In this document: positions 14,536 to 23,283 of the stretch, piece after piece | Numbering within the stretch: position 1 is the stretch's first letter | Layout: the number at the start of each line of letters is the position of its first letter | Assembly: GCF_051811025.1 (NCBI RefSeq) | Contig: NZ_JBPWQE010000001.1 | Span: 496,001 to 560,000, forward strand | Origin: Tardiphaga sp051811025 | Lineage (GTDB): Bacteria; Pseudomonadota; Alphaproteobacteria; Rhizobiales; Xanthobacteraceae | Direction of reading: 5' to 3' | Length of the DNA: 64,000 nucleotides | Program-made: the position numbers and the translations under genes | The notes under the pieces: generated by a model | The model's database searches: none | Seen by the model: only the letters and a program-made list of their open reading frames with translations | What the model was told of the DNA's origin: nothing

Positions 14536-16566
14536 ATGATCAAGATCAACAGTGTCGGCAACAAACTGGGTCTTGCCGGTCTCGTTGGCATCTTGCTCTC
14601 GGCCGGCGTTGTCGCAAACCAGATGAGGACCGAGAGCGCGATCTCGGAGGTCAATCGTCTGGCCGATGTGCAGCAGAAAATCGCCGATAGCGCGATGGAG
14701 GCCGACGGCCAGATGCGCGCCATGCAGCTGGCCAGTCAAGGCCTGCGCATGGCCATCACGACACCCGAGATCGACAAGAACGCGGCCGAGATCAAGGCGG
14801 CCAAGGCTGCGCAGGACCGCATCATCGATGCCGCGTCCGCCCTGGCCACCAGGCAGGAATACAAAGACAATTTCGCGAAGATCAAATCGCTGACGTCAAC
14901 CTATGTCGCTGCTGCCGACGAGATCGTCGGTCTGCAGAAGAAGCTGCTCGAGTTCTATCGCAACCGCAACGTCGCCGTGATCGACTGGAACCGGCATCTC
15001 GACCAGATGCGCCTCACCACGGCCGTGACCGAAGCAACGAACTGGCCTGAAGTGGATGGGCAGCTCAAGATCGCGGATAATGCCATCAACGCTGTGCAGG
15101 CAGCCGCATGGCGCTATGCGTCGATGAATGAAGTTACGCAGAAGGGTCAGATTCTTACCCGGGCCAAGGTGCTGACCGACGCACTGGCCAAGGCCAGCGT
15201 ATTCGAAGACGGCGAGCTCGTGCAGAGCGGCCTGATCCAGCTCGGTGCCGACATGAAGAAGTTCATGACGGCCACCGATGAAGCGATCGGCAACAACGAC
15301 CAGAAGATCGACATCGTCCGCAGCAAGATCACACCCACCGCTGCGGCGGCATCTCAACTGGTTGCGCAGTCGGTATCGTCGGCCAAGGCTGCGGTTGCCG
15401 AGGCCCGGGCGCAGGCCGCCGAGGAAATGGCGCGCTCCGGCCAGGTCAATCTCGCGCTTGGACTAGCGGTTGTGATGGTCCTGATCTGCACCATGGTGTT
15501 CTCCTTCATGGGCGTTGCCCGGCCGATGACGCGTCTGAATGGCGCCATGGGCAAGATGGCGGCCGGCGATCTCGATGTCGTCATTCCCGGCGCCAAGCGC
15601 GGCGACGAAATCGGCGACATCGCCAAGACCGTCACGATCATCCGTGCGAATGCCGAGCAGAAGGCCCGCGATGAGGCTACGGCGCGCCTCGACCAAGACA
15701 ATCTGGCCGCGGCGTCGCGCAAGCGCGAAATGGTCGAGCTCGCCGGGACGTTCGAACGCGCTGTCGGCAATATCGTCGACAATGTTTCCTCGGCGTCGAG
15801 CAGGCTCGAGGAATCCGCGGGCGCGCTGACGGCAACGGCTGAACAGGCCAAGGAATTGACCGCTGCAGTCGTTGCTGCGTCGGACGAAGCATCCACCAAT
15901 GTGCAGGCGGTGGCGTCTTCCACTGAAGAGATGTCGTCCTCGGTCAACGAGATCAGCCGGCAGGTCCAGGAATCGGCAAATATCGCCAACTCGGCCGTGG
16001 CGCAGGCGCGCAAGACCAATGACCGTGTGGCGGAGCTTGCCAAGGCCGCGGCCCGGATCGGCGATGTCGTCGAGCTCATCAACACCATTGCCGGCCAAAC
16101 CAACCTGCTGGCGCTCAACGCCACCATCGAAGCGGCGCGCGCCGGCGATGCGGGCCGCGGTTTTGCAGTGGTGGCGTCCGAGGTGAAGGCGCTAGCCGAA
16201 CAGACCGCCAAGGCGACGGGCGACATCAGCCAGCAGATCAACGGCATCCAGGCGGCGACCCAAGAATCTGTCGGCGCCATCAAGGAAATTGGCGACACCA
16301 TCGGCCGCATGTCGGAGATTGCGTCGACCATCGCCTCTGCCGTCGAGCAGCAGGGCGCAGCCACACAGGAAATCTCGCGCAACGTTCAGCAGGCCGCGCA
16401 GGGCACGATGCAGGTGACGTCGAACATCACCGACGTACAGCGCGGCGCCAGCGAGACCGGATCGGCTTCGACGCAGGTGCTGTCCGCGGCGCAGTCGCTG
16501 TCCGGCGAAAGCGCGCGGCTCAAGCTCGAGGTCGGCAAGTTCCTGGACTCTGTCCGGGCCGCATAA
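14536..16566 (+). CDS. Methyl-accepting chemotaxis protein 1 of the array (676 aa)
   Basis: A membrane chemoreceptor that controls CheA kinase. TM1 is about residues 10-32, a large helical periplasmic sensor about 33-304 (size and helicity suit a helical-bimodular HBM-type domain), TM2 about 305-328, HAMP about 328-380, then the coiled-coil signalling domain. The hairpin tip with its conserved LINTIAGQTNLLALNATIE core lies around 505-545. The tail ends FLDSVRAA, shared by all seven receptors, without the NWETF-type CheR tether. ATG at 14536 gives a proper basic N-terminus before TM1. It belongs to subfamily A together with receptor 2 (markers SSTEEMSSS, AGDAGRG, EQQGAATQ, SLSGESARLK). Ligand unknown. 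Confidence 0.9.
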   Translation: MIKINSVGNKLGLAGLVGILLSAGVVANQMRTESAISEVNRLADVQQKIADSAMEADGQMRAMQLASQGLRMAITTPEIDKNAAEIKAAKAAQDRIIDAASALATRQEYKDNFAKIKSLTSTYVAAADEIVGLQKKLLEFYRNRNVAVIDWNRHLDQMRLTTAVTEATNWPEVDGQLKIADNAINAVQAAAWRYASMNEVTQKGQILTRAKVLTDALAKASVFEDGELVQSGLIQLGADMKKFMTATDEAIGNNDQKIDIVRSKITPTAAAASQLVAQSVSSAKAAVAEARAQAAEEMARSGQVNLALGLAVVMVLICTMVFSFMGVARPMTRLNGAMGKMAAGDLDVVIPGAKRGDEIGDIAKTVTIIRANAEQKARDEATARLDQDNLAAASRKREMVELAGTFERAVGNIVDNVSSASSRLEESAGALTATAEQAKELTAAVVAASDEASTNVQAVASSTEEMSSSVNEISRQVQESANIANSAVAQARKTNDRVAELAKAAARIGDVVELINTIAGQTNLLALNATIEAARAGDAGRGFAVVASEVKALAEQTAKATGDISQQINGIQAATQESVGAIKEIGDTIGRMSEIASTIASAVEQQGAATQEISRNVQQAAQGTMQVTSNITDVQRGASETGSASTQVLSAAQSLSGESARLKLEVGKFLDSVRAA

Positions 16567-16572
16567 ATTCAT

Positions 16573-16596
16573 GCTTCTCCCACAAATGGGGGAAGC
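16573..16596 (+). terminator. Hairpin between receptors 1 and 2
   Basis: A 9-bp stem with one mismatch (16573-16581 with 16588-16596) around a 6-nt loop, without a U-run. It may be an attenuator or mRNA stabiliser; the next receptor starts 57 nt further on with no obvious promoter. Confidence 0.45.
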
Positions 16597-16652
16597 AGCA
16601 ACGAAGACGGCGCCCGTCGCCGAAGCCAGATCAAGTCCTACGTAGGAAGCCA

Positions 16653-18659
16653 ATGATGTCGCTGCTCAATCTCCGTATCCGCGGTCGCCTCTATGGTGGC
16701 TTCGGCGCGCTGGTCCTGTTCGGTCTCGCCAGTTCCGGATTTGCCGTGTGGCAGATGACGGAGGTTGGAACGCAGGTCGACTCCCTGAACATTCTTTCGG
16801 CCAACACGATCCGCGCCTCGGAGATCGCCTCCGAACTGCACGCGATCCGCGGTGCCGTGTTGCGCTATTCCTTCGATCAGGATGAAGCGGCGCTTGCAGA
16901 TGCCGACAAGCGTCTCGCTGGCGTCACCGCCAGCCTGGATACGGTGACCAAGACCAGCCGTTCGGAAGAGCGCCGCGCCGCCTACCGCACCATCGAGAAG
17001 GACGTTGCCGACGTGAAGGCGCAGCGCCAGGCGCTTGGCGAGGCCATCAAGCAGATGGTCGCCGGCCGGGAAGTGCTGCAGGAAGCCGGCGACAAGCTGT
17101 CATCCAGCCTGCGCAAGCTGGTGATCAGCACGCGCAACACGATGTATGGCCAGGGTTCGACCAAGCTCGAATCCGATACGCTCATGGTGCAGATTGCGAA
17201 TTGGCGCTTCTTCGTCAGCCGCGACGAGAAACATATCGAATCTTTCAAGGACCACGTCCGCATCGCGGAGCAGCAGATCGGCGAAATGGAGAAGATGCAG
17301 ATGCCGCCGACGCTCAGCGCGTTGTTCGGCACCATCCGCAGCAACCTGAAGAGCTACGCCGCCCAGTTCGAGAAGGCTGCCGCCAGCCTGCAGACGGCAG
17401 ACGGTATCTTCAACAAGTCGATCAGCCCGACCGTCGTGAAAGCGATCAGCAAGGTCGAGACCATCAAGTCCGACATCCAGCAGGTTCAGTCGCAGACCGT
17501 CGCCGCAACCAGCAACCGCATGTCGACGACGAGCATGCTGCAGCAGATCGTGGCCGGTGTCGCTACTGTGGTCGGTCTAGCGATCGCCTTCCTGATCGCA
17601 CGCGGCATTATTGGCCCTCTGTCGGGCCTGACGGCTGGCATGAAGCGCCTCGCGGACGGCGATTTCAGCGTGGTTCTGCCGGGTCTCGCCCGCAAGGACG
17701 AGGTCGGCGACATGGCGCGTGCGGTCGAGACCTTCAAGGTGCGGGCTGAGGAAAAGGCGCGCGCTGAGGCTGAAGCCAAGCTGACGCAGGACCAGCAGGC
17801 AGCGATTCAGCGCCGCCGGGACATGATCCGTCTCGCGGACGACTTCGAGGGCGCCGTTGGCAGTATCGTGGAGAACGTGTCATCGGCTTCGAGCCAGCTC
17901 GAAGAATCGGCGGGCGGACTGACTGCGACCGCCGAGCAATCCCGGCAGCTCACCGCCATGGTGGCCGCAGCCTCTGACGAAGCGTCGACCAATGTGCAGG
18001 CGGTGGCGTCATCCACTGAGGAGATGTCGTCATCGGTCAACGAGATCAGCCGCCAGGTTCAGGAGTCGGCCAATATCGCCAACTCTGCGGTGGCACAGGC
18101 CCGCAAGACCAATGATCGCGTGGCTGAGCTAGCGAAGGCGGCTGCGCGGATCGGCGATGTTGTCGAGCTGATCAACACGATTGCGGGCCAAACCAATCTG
18201 CTGGCGCTCAATGCCACGATCGAAGCGGCGCGCGCCGGCGATGCCGGTCGCGGCTTCGCGGTCGTTGCATCGGAAGTAAAGGCGCTTGCCGAACAGACGG
18301 CCAGGGCAACCGGCGACATCAGTCACCAGATCTCCGGCATCCAGGCTGCGACCGAAGAGTCGGTCGGCGCCATCAAGGAAATCGGCGACACCATCGGCCG
18401 CATGTCGGAGATCGCATCGACCATCGCATCTGCCGTCGAGCAGCAGGGGGCGGCGACGCAGGAGATTTCGCGCAACGTTCAGCAGGCCGCGCAAGGCACG
18501 ATGCAGGTGAGCTCGAACATCATGGACGTGCAGCGTGGCGCGAGCAACACCGGCTCGGCGTCGTCGCAAGTTCTGTCCGCTGCGCAATCGCTGTCCGGCG
18601 AAAGCGCGCGGTTGAAGCGCGAAGTCGGCAAGTTCCTGGACTCCGTTCGCGCGGCATAG
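16653..18659 (+). CDS. Methyl-accepting chemotaxis protein 2 of the array (668 aa)
   Basis: A chemoreceptor with TM1 at about residues 14-36, a helical periplasmic domain of about 255 residues (HBM-like), TM2 about 293-316, HAMP about 317-370 starting at IIGPLSGLTAGMKRLADGD, and a signalling hairpin tip around 498-540. The first 36 residues (MSLLNLRIRGRLYGGFGALV in part) and the HAMP are close to those of receptor 3, so their sensor halves are paralogous. Its signalling domain instead matches receptor 1. The ATG at 16653 (doubled at 16656) follows GGAAG by about 6 nt. It is 86 nt after receptor 1, probably co-transcribed, and is followed by a strong terminator at 18713. Confidence 0.9.
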   Translation: MMSLLNLRIRGRLYGGFGALVLFGLASSGFAVWQMTEVGTQVDSLNILSANTIRASEIASELHAIRGAVLRYSFDQDEAALADADKRLAGVTASLDTVTKTSRSEERRAAYRTIEKDVADVKAQRQALGEAIKQMVAGREVLQEAGDKLSSSLRKLVISTRNTMYGQGSTKLESDTLMVQIANWRFFVSRDEKHIESFKDHVRIAEQQIGEMEKMQMPPTLSALFGTIRSNLKSYAAQFEKAAASLQTADGIFNKSISPTVVKAISKVETIKSDIQQVQSQTVAATSNRMSTTSMLQQIVAGVATVVGLAIAFLIARGIIGPLSGLTAGMKRLADGDFSVVLPGLARKDEVGDMARAVETFKVRAEEKARAEAEAKLTQDQQAAIQRRRDMIRLADDFEGAVGSIVENVSSASSQLEESAGGLTATAEQSRQLTAMVAAASDEASTNVQAVASSTEEMSSSVNEISRQVQESANIANSAVAQARKTNDRVAELAKAAARIGDVVELINTIAGQTNLLALNATIEAARAGDAGRGFAVVASEVKALAEQTARATGDISHQISGIQAATEESVGAIKEIGDTIGRMSEIASTIASAVEQQGAATQEISRNVQQAAQGTMQVSSNIMDVQRGASNTGSASSQVLSAAQSLSGESARLKREVGKFLDSVRAA

Positions 18660-18712
18660 GACAAAAGGTCACACGATCACGCGCGTTCGCCTGACGAATA
18701 AGATGCAACTAG

Positions 18713-18754
18713 CAAACAGCCCGGATGCGTCATCGCATCCGGGCTGTTTGTTTT
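18713..18754 (+). terminator. Strong intrinsic terminator after receptor 2
   Basis: A 17-bp perfect stem (18713-18729 with 18734-18750), TCAT loop and TTTT run. It ends the receptor 1-2 transcript, so receptor 3 needs its own promoter in 18755-18939. Confidence 0.95.
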
Positions 18755-18939
18755 GGTGAGTCAAACGATGACACGCGCGACAAAAAGTCATTCCACTTTA
18801 AAGCGTTTGCGTGGCTGAAATTAACCTGAAGTTCTCGCAACCTGACGATGATCGGATTCGAGATTGCCTCTTGCGTTGCAGCGCGATTCGCGACGTGCAA
18901 GATCGGCTCTCAGTGGTTTTCCCAAGAAGGGCACGTCGC

Positions 18940-20940
18940 ATGTCGCTACTCACTCTCCGCATCCGTGGCAGGCTGTATGGGGGCTTCGGTGCGCTCGTAT
19001 TGTTCGGATTGGGCATGGCAGGTTTCGCCGTGTGGAAACTTACGGAAATTCGCGACGACGTCTCGGCGATGAATGCCCAATCCGCCAATGCGATGCGCTC
19101 CGTAGAGATTTCGGCAGAACTGCAAGCGCTCCGCCGCGCGATGCTGCGATATACGTTCGATCAGGACGAGGCGTCCTTTGCTGAAGCCGAGAAGCTGCTG
19201 ACGCAGGTCGGCGGAGTGTTGGAGGAAGCGGCCAAGGCAAGCTCCGAGGAGCGCCGCACGGTTTACAGGGAGGTCGAGAAGACGGTCGCCGATCTGAAGA
19301 GCAGGCGCGTCGATCTCGGGAACACCGTCAAGGAGATGCTCGCCAGCCGCAAGGTGCTGCTTACTGAAGGTGAAAAGCTTCAGGCCGACCTGAAGAAACT
19401 CGTGCTCGCGACACGTAGCTCGCCATTCGCACAAGGGGCGACCACCCTGCAATCCGAAACTCTGTTGGTTCAGATGGCGAACTGGCGGTTCTTTGCAGGT
19501 CGCGACCAGGACAATGTGACGTTGTTTGCCAACAGCGTGAAGAATGCCCAGCAACAGATCGCGGAGATGGAAAAATTTGATATGGCGCCGAGTCTTTCAG
19601 CGCTGTTCGAATCGATCAAGAAAGGCCTGGTCAGCTATTCCAGCGGATTCGATAAGGCGTCGGCCAATCTGCTGAAGATGGATCAGCTCTATTACAATAC
19701 GATCACGCCGATGGTGGTCAGCGCCATCCGCAAGACCGACGGCATCAAGGCAGCGATCCAGCAGGAGGTCGTGAGCGCGACGACAGCCAATGAGCAGCGC
19801 ATTTCCGGCACGATCACGCTGCAGCAGATCGTGGCCGGCGCGGCGACCATCACCGGTCTGCTGATTGCGTACCTGATCGCGCGCGGAATCATCGGGCCGC
19901 TGTCCGGCCTGACGGCGGGCATGAAGCAGCTCGCCGAGGGCAATTTCGGCGTGGTGCTGCCGGGGCTCGGCCGCAAGGACGAGGTCGGCGACATGGCGCA
20001 GGCCGTCGAGACCTTCAAGGTCAAGGCGGAAGAGAAAGCCCAGGTGGAAGCCGAGGCACGGATCACGCAGGATCACGCGGCGGCCTTGCAACGCAAGCAG
20101 GACATGATCCGGCTCGCCGACGATTTCGAGGGTACGGTCGGTGAAATCGTCGAGGCGGTGTCGTCCGCGTCGACCGAATTGGAAGCCTCGGCCAGCACGC
20201 TGACGTCGACAGCGGATCGGTCGCAGCAGCTCACCACGGTCGTCGCGACGGCGTCGGAAGAAGCCTCCACCAACGTGCAGTCGGTGGCGTCCGCCACTGA
20301 GGAAATGGCGTCGTCCATCACCGAGATCGGCCGTCAGGTTCAGGAGTCGGCACGTATTGCCAATGAGGCCGTGGACCAGGCGCAGAAGACCAATGATCGC
20401 GTCGGCGAGTTGTCGAAAGCTGCCGGCCGCATTGGCGCGGTGGTCGAACTGATCAACACCATTGCGGGGCAGACTAACCTGTTGGCACTCAATGCCACCA
20501 TCGAGGCGGCGCGTGCCGGCGATGCCGGCCGTGGCTTCGCAGTGGTCGCGTCCGAAGTGAAGGCGCTCGCCGAGCAGACCGCCAAGGCCACCGGCGAGAT
20601 CAGCCAGCAGATCTCGAGCATCCAGACTGCGACCGATGATTCCGTCTCGGCGATCCGCGAGATCGGCGCGACCATCGGCAAGATGTCGGAGATCGCGTCC
20701 ACGATCGCTTCGGCTGTCGAAGAGCAGGGCGCGGCGACGCAGGAGATCTCCCGCAACGTGCAGCAGGCTGCGCAGGGTACGATGCAGGTCTCCTCCAACA
20801 TCATCGACGTGCAGCGCGGCGCGAGCGAGACCGGCGGTGCGTCGTCTCAGGTGCTGTCCGCAGCGCAGTCGCTCTCGTCGGATAGCAACCGTCTGAAACA
20901 TGAAGTCAGTCGCTTCCTGAACTCGGTCCGCGCGGCCTGA
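18940..20940 (+). CDS. Methyl-accepting chemotaxis protein 3, mosaic receptor (666 aa)
   Basis: A chemoreceptor with the same plan as receptor 2: TM1 about residues 13-35, a long helical sensor, TM2 about 295-316, HAMP from about 317, tip around 497-540. ATG at 18940 is chosen by alignment with the MSLL start of receptor 2 and an AGAAGG ribosome site; an earlier in-frame start at 18811 would add 43 residues lacking any receptor character. The sensor and HAMP halves resemble receptor 2. From about the VSSASTELEASAS segment onward the signalling domain is of the receptor 4-7 type (SATEEMASS, EEQGAATQ, SLSSDS), yet it keeps AGDAGRG like receptors 1 and 2. It looks like a recombinant of the two subfamilies. 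Confidence 0.9.
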   Translation: MSLLTLRIRGRLYGGFGALVLFGLGMAGFAVWKLTEIRDDVSAMNAQSANAMRSVEISAELQALRRAMLRYTFDQDEASFAEAEKLLTQVGGVLEEAAKASSEERRTVYREVEKTVADLKSRRVDLGNTVKEMLASRKVLLTEGEKLQADLKKLVLATRSSPFAQGATTLQSETLLVQMANWRFFAGRDQDNVTLFANSVKNAQQQIAEMEKFDMAPSLSALFESIKKGLVSYSSGFDKASANLLKMDQLYYNTITPMVVSAIRKTDGIKAAIQQEVVSATTANEQRISGTITLQQIVAGAATITGLLIAYLIARGIIGPLSGLTAGMKQLAEGNFGVVLPGLGRKDEVGDMAQAVETFKVKAEEKAQVEAEARITQDHAAALQRKQDMIRLADDFEGTVGEIVEAVSSASTELEASASTLTSTADRSQQLTTVVATASEEASTNVQSVASATEEMASSITEIGRQVQESARIANEAVDQAQKTNDRVGELSKAAGRIGAVVELINTIAGQTNLLALNATIEAARAGDAGRGFAVVASEVKALAEQTAKATGEISQQISSIQTATDDSVSAIREIGATIGKMSEIASTIASAVEEQGAATQEISRNVQQAAQGTMQVSSNIIDVQRGASETGGASSQVLSAAQSLSSDSNRLKHEVSRFLNSVRAA

Positions 20941-21468
20941 GTTCTCCAACATCGCATTTACCGGCTTGAGTAACGGTGCGTTCTCCGCACACCGTCACTC
21001 AAGTCGCTGTACGCGCCGGGAGAATTCAGGGCCTCGAAACCTCGCGTGCAGGGGATCGCACGACGAGAGTGCAATTTTAGATCGTTAATTCAGAACCTCG
21101 GATGCCTGAACTCAGACCCCATCACTGTCTGAAAAGTCCGAATTACTCGATGACCATTGCTATACCGGCTCAATTTGAGTGATCGCATCATCGGCGCGTT
21201 AACGTTTGTGTCAGAAGCGCGGTGGTAGGTTCCTGCCCATGAGCAGGTGATTTGATCGATCATCGAACGTATCGCCCGCTCATATGAGCCGATGACGTTT
21301 CTCGTTCAGGATCGGCTCACGCCAGCCTTCGCGTGCCCGTCGGATTGCCGCCGGGCTGCGCCAAGAAAGACAACCGCCTAGCATTCGATCATTTCACGCG
21401 ACGCCGGACTCTGTCCGGCGAAGGACGACCCGACTCATTTTTCTGCCACTTCATTCCCAGGGACTGTC
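20941..21468 (+). promoter_or_regulatory. Long spacer: hairpin, then promoter-like motif for receptor 4
   Basis: No gene is supported in these 528 bases. A hairpin lies at 20965-21003 (CTTGAGT-ACGGTG arms, two small irregularities) and may end the receptor 3 transcript, though no U-run follows. At 21199-21227 the TTAACG / TGTGTCAGAA / GTGGTA motif shared with receptor 1 appears, 270 nt ahead of the receptor 4 start. The remaining leader sequence shows no structure I can name. Confidence 0.5.
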
Positions 21469-23229
21469 ATGGCCTTCATTCAGAATTTGCGTATCGGCAC
21501 CAAGCTCGCGGTTGCGTCAGCGCTCGGCATCATTCTCGTCGGCCTGATGATCTATATGCAGATCACGGGAAGTGCGGAGGTGCGTCAGTCCTATCAGACA
21601 GCCGGCGTCTATCAGGCCATTGCGCAGAATGCTGCCGAGGCCAAGGCTTCATTCCGTGGCATGCAGATCGGCGTGCGGGATTTCCTCGGCGCAACGAAGG
21701 TTGCGGATGTCCAGAAGGCGGCCGACTATTTCACAGCACGGACCGTGGCCGGGCTGCGCTTTTCGTCGCAGATGTTAAAACTGGCAACCGCGCCGGATGA
21801 GCGCGAGCGCATCAGCAAATTCCTCGACATGATGACGGCGCTCGGGAAGGGCGGCGACAAGATCGGCGTGATTCGGACGGATATCCTGAACCTGCAGGCG
21901 ACACGCAACGAGGCCGGTGAATTGTCCGCCGATGCCTCGGTGCGCATCACCGCGCTGGGCGCAGAGATCGTCAAGCTCCGCACCGATGTACTGCTGCCGA
22001 TGAGCTCCGAGCTCGACAAGCTGGCGGATACCATCGTCAACATGGCCAAGGAAAAGACCGAGCAGCAGACGACCGGCGCGGCGAACGAGGCCGCTGCAAC
22101 CGAGCGAAATTCGCTGATCCTCGGTGGCGTGGTCGCGTTGATGCTGATCGGCACCTGCGCATTCTCGGTGTTCACGATCGGTCGCCCCATGAGCGCGCTG
22201 AGCAGATCGATGGAAGAACTCGCCGAGGGCAATTTCAGCGTGGTGTTGCCGGGCTTGGGCCGCAAGGATGAAATCGGCGACGTCGCTGGCGCCGTGGAGA
22301 AGTTCAAGGTCAAGGCACAGGAGCGCGCCCGCGCCGAAGCCGAGGCTCAAAAGCAGCAGGAACAGATCGCTGCCGAGCAACGCAAGCGCGAGATGATTAA
22401 GCTGGCGAACGATTTCGAGAGTGCGGTCGGCGAGATCGTCGAAACAGTGTCGTCGGCATCGACTGAGCTCGAAGCGTCGGCGGGCACGCTGACGTCGTCT
22501 GCCGAGCGTTCGCAGCATTTGACCACCATGGTGGCAGCCGCTTCGGAAGAGGCCTCGACGAACGTACAATCCGTGGCATCGGCGACCGAGGAAATGGCGT
22601 CATCGGTGAACGAGATCAGCCGCCAGGTTCAGGAATCGGCGCGCATCGCCAGCGAGGCCGTGCAGCAGGCCCAGAAGACCAACGACCGTGTCGGCGAATT
22701 GTCGAAGGCGGCCAGCCGTATCGGCGACGTGGTCGAGCTGATCAATAGCATCGCCGGGCAGACCAACCTTCTGGCGCTCAACGCGACCATCGAAGCCGCC
22801 CGCGCCGGTGAAGCCGGCCGCGGCTTCGCCGTGGTGGCGGCCGAGGTGAAGACGCTCGCGGAACAGACCGCCAAGGCGACCGGCGAGATCAGCACGCAGA
22901 TCGGCAGCATCCAGTCCGCCACCGATGAATCGGTCAGCGCCATCCGCGAGATCGGCGTCACCATCGGTCGGATGTCAGAAATTTCGTCGACGATTGCTTC
23001 GGCCGTCGAAGAGCAGGGTGCCGCGACCCAGGAGATTTCCCGCAACGTGCAGCAAGCCGCGCATGGCACCCAGCAGGTCTCGTCCAACATTACGGATGTG
23101 CAGCGCGGCGCTAGCGAGACCGGGTCGGCCTCGTCGCAGGTTCTCTCGGCCGCGCAGTCGCTCTCGTCGGATGGCACGCGGCTAAAGGTGGAAGTCGCGC
23201 GGTTCCTCAACTCCGTTCGCGCGGCCTAG
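21469..23229 (+). CDS. Methyl-accepting chemotaxis protein 4 of the array (586 aa)
   Basis: A chemoreceptor with TM1 about residues 12-31, a periplasmic helical domain of about 180 residues (shorter than in receptors 1-3, larger than in 5-7), TM2 about 217-237, HAMP from about 238 (RPMSALSRSMEELAEGNFSV), and signalling tip around 417-460. The tip region carries small changes not seen in its neighbours (LINSIAGQT, VVAAEVKTLAEQT, AAHGTQQVSSN). The signalling domain is of subfamily B. Its HAMP-proximal VVLPGLGRKDE stretch is shared with receptors 2 and 3. It has its own putative promoter 270 nt upstream and is followed after 54 nt by receptor 5, probably in the same transcript. Confidence 0.9.
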   Translation: MAFIQNLRIGTKLAVASALGIILVGLMIYMQITGSAEVRQSYQTAGVYQAIAQNAAEAKASFRGMQIGVRDFLGATKVADVQKAADYFTARTVAGLRFSSQMLKLATAPDERERISKFLDMMTALGKGGDKIGVIRTDILNLQATRNEAGELSADASVRITALGAEIVKLRTDVLLPMSSELDKLADTIVNMAKEKTEQQTTGAANEAAATERNSLILGGVVALMLIGTCAFSVFTIGRPMSALSRSMEELAEGNFSVVLPGLGRKDEIGDVAGAVEKFKVKAQERARAEAEAQKQQEQIAAEQRKREMIKLANDFESAVGEIVETVSSASTELEASAGTLTSSAERSQHLTTMVAAASEEASTNVQSVASATEEMASSVNEISRQVQESARIASEAVQQAQKTNDRVGELSKAASRIGDVVELINSIAGQTNLLALNATIEAARAGEAGRGFAVVAAEVKTLAEQTAKATGEISTQIGSIQSATDESVSAIREIGVTIGRMSEISSTIASAVEEQGAATQEISRNVQQAAHGTQQVSSNITDVQRGASETGSASSQVLSAAQSLSSDGTRLKVEVARFLNSVRAA

Positions 23230-23283
23230 ACCATGCGGGATCAGAACTGATCATTCTATCGAGCGATAACAGGACGTCCAGCC

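Noticed and set aside
18811..18939. A 43-residue N-terminal extension of receptor 3
   Set aside because: The extension lacks receptor features, and alignment with receptor 2 plus a ribosome site supports the start at 18940.
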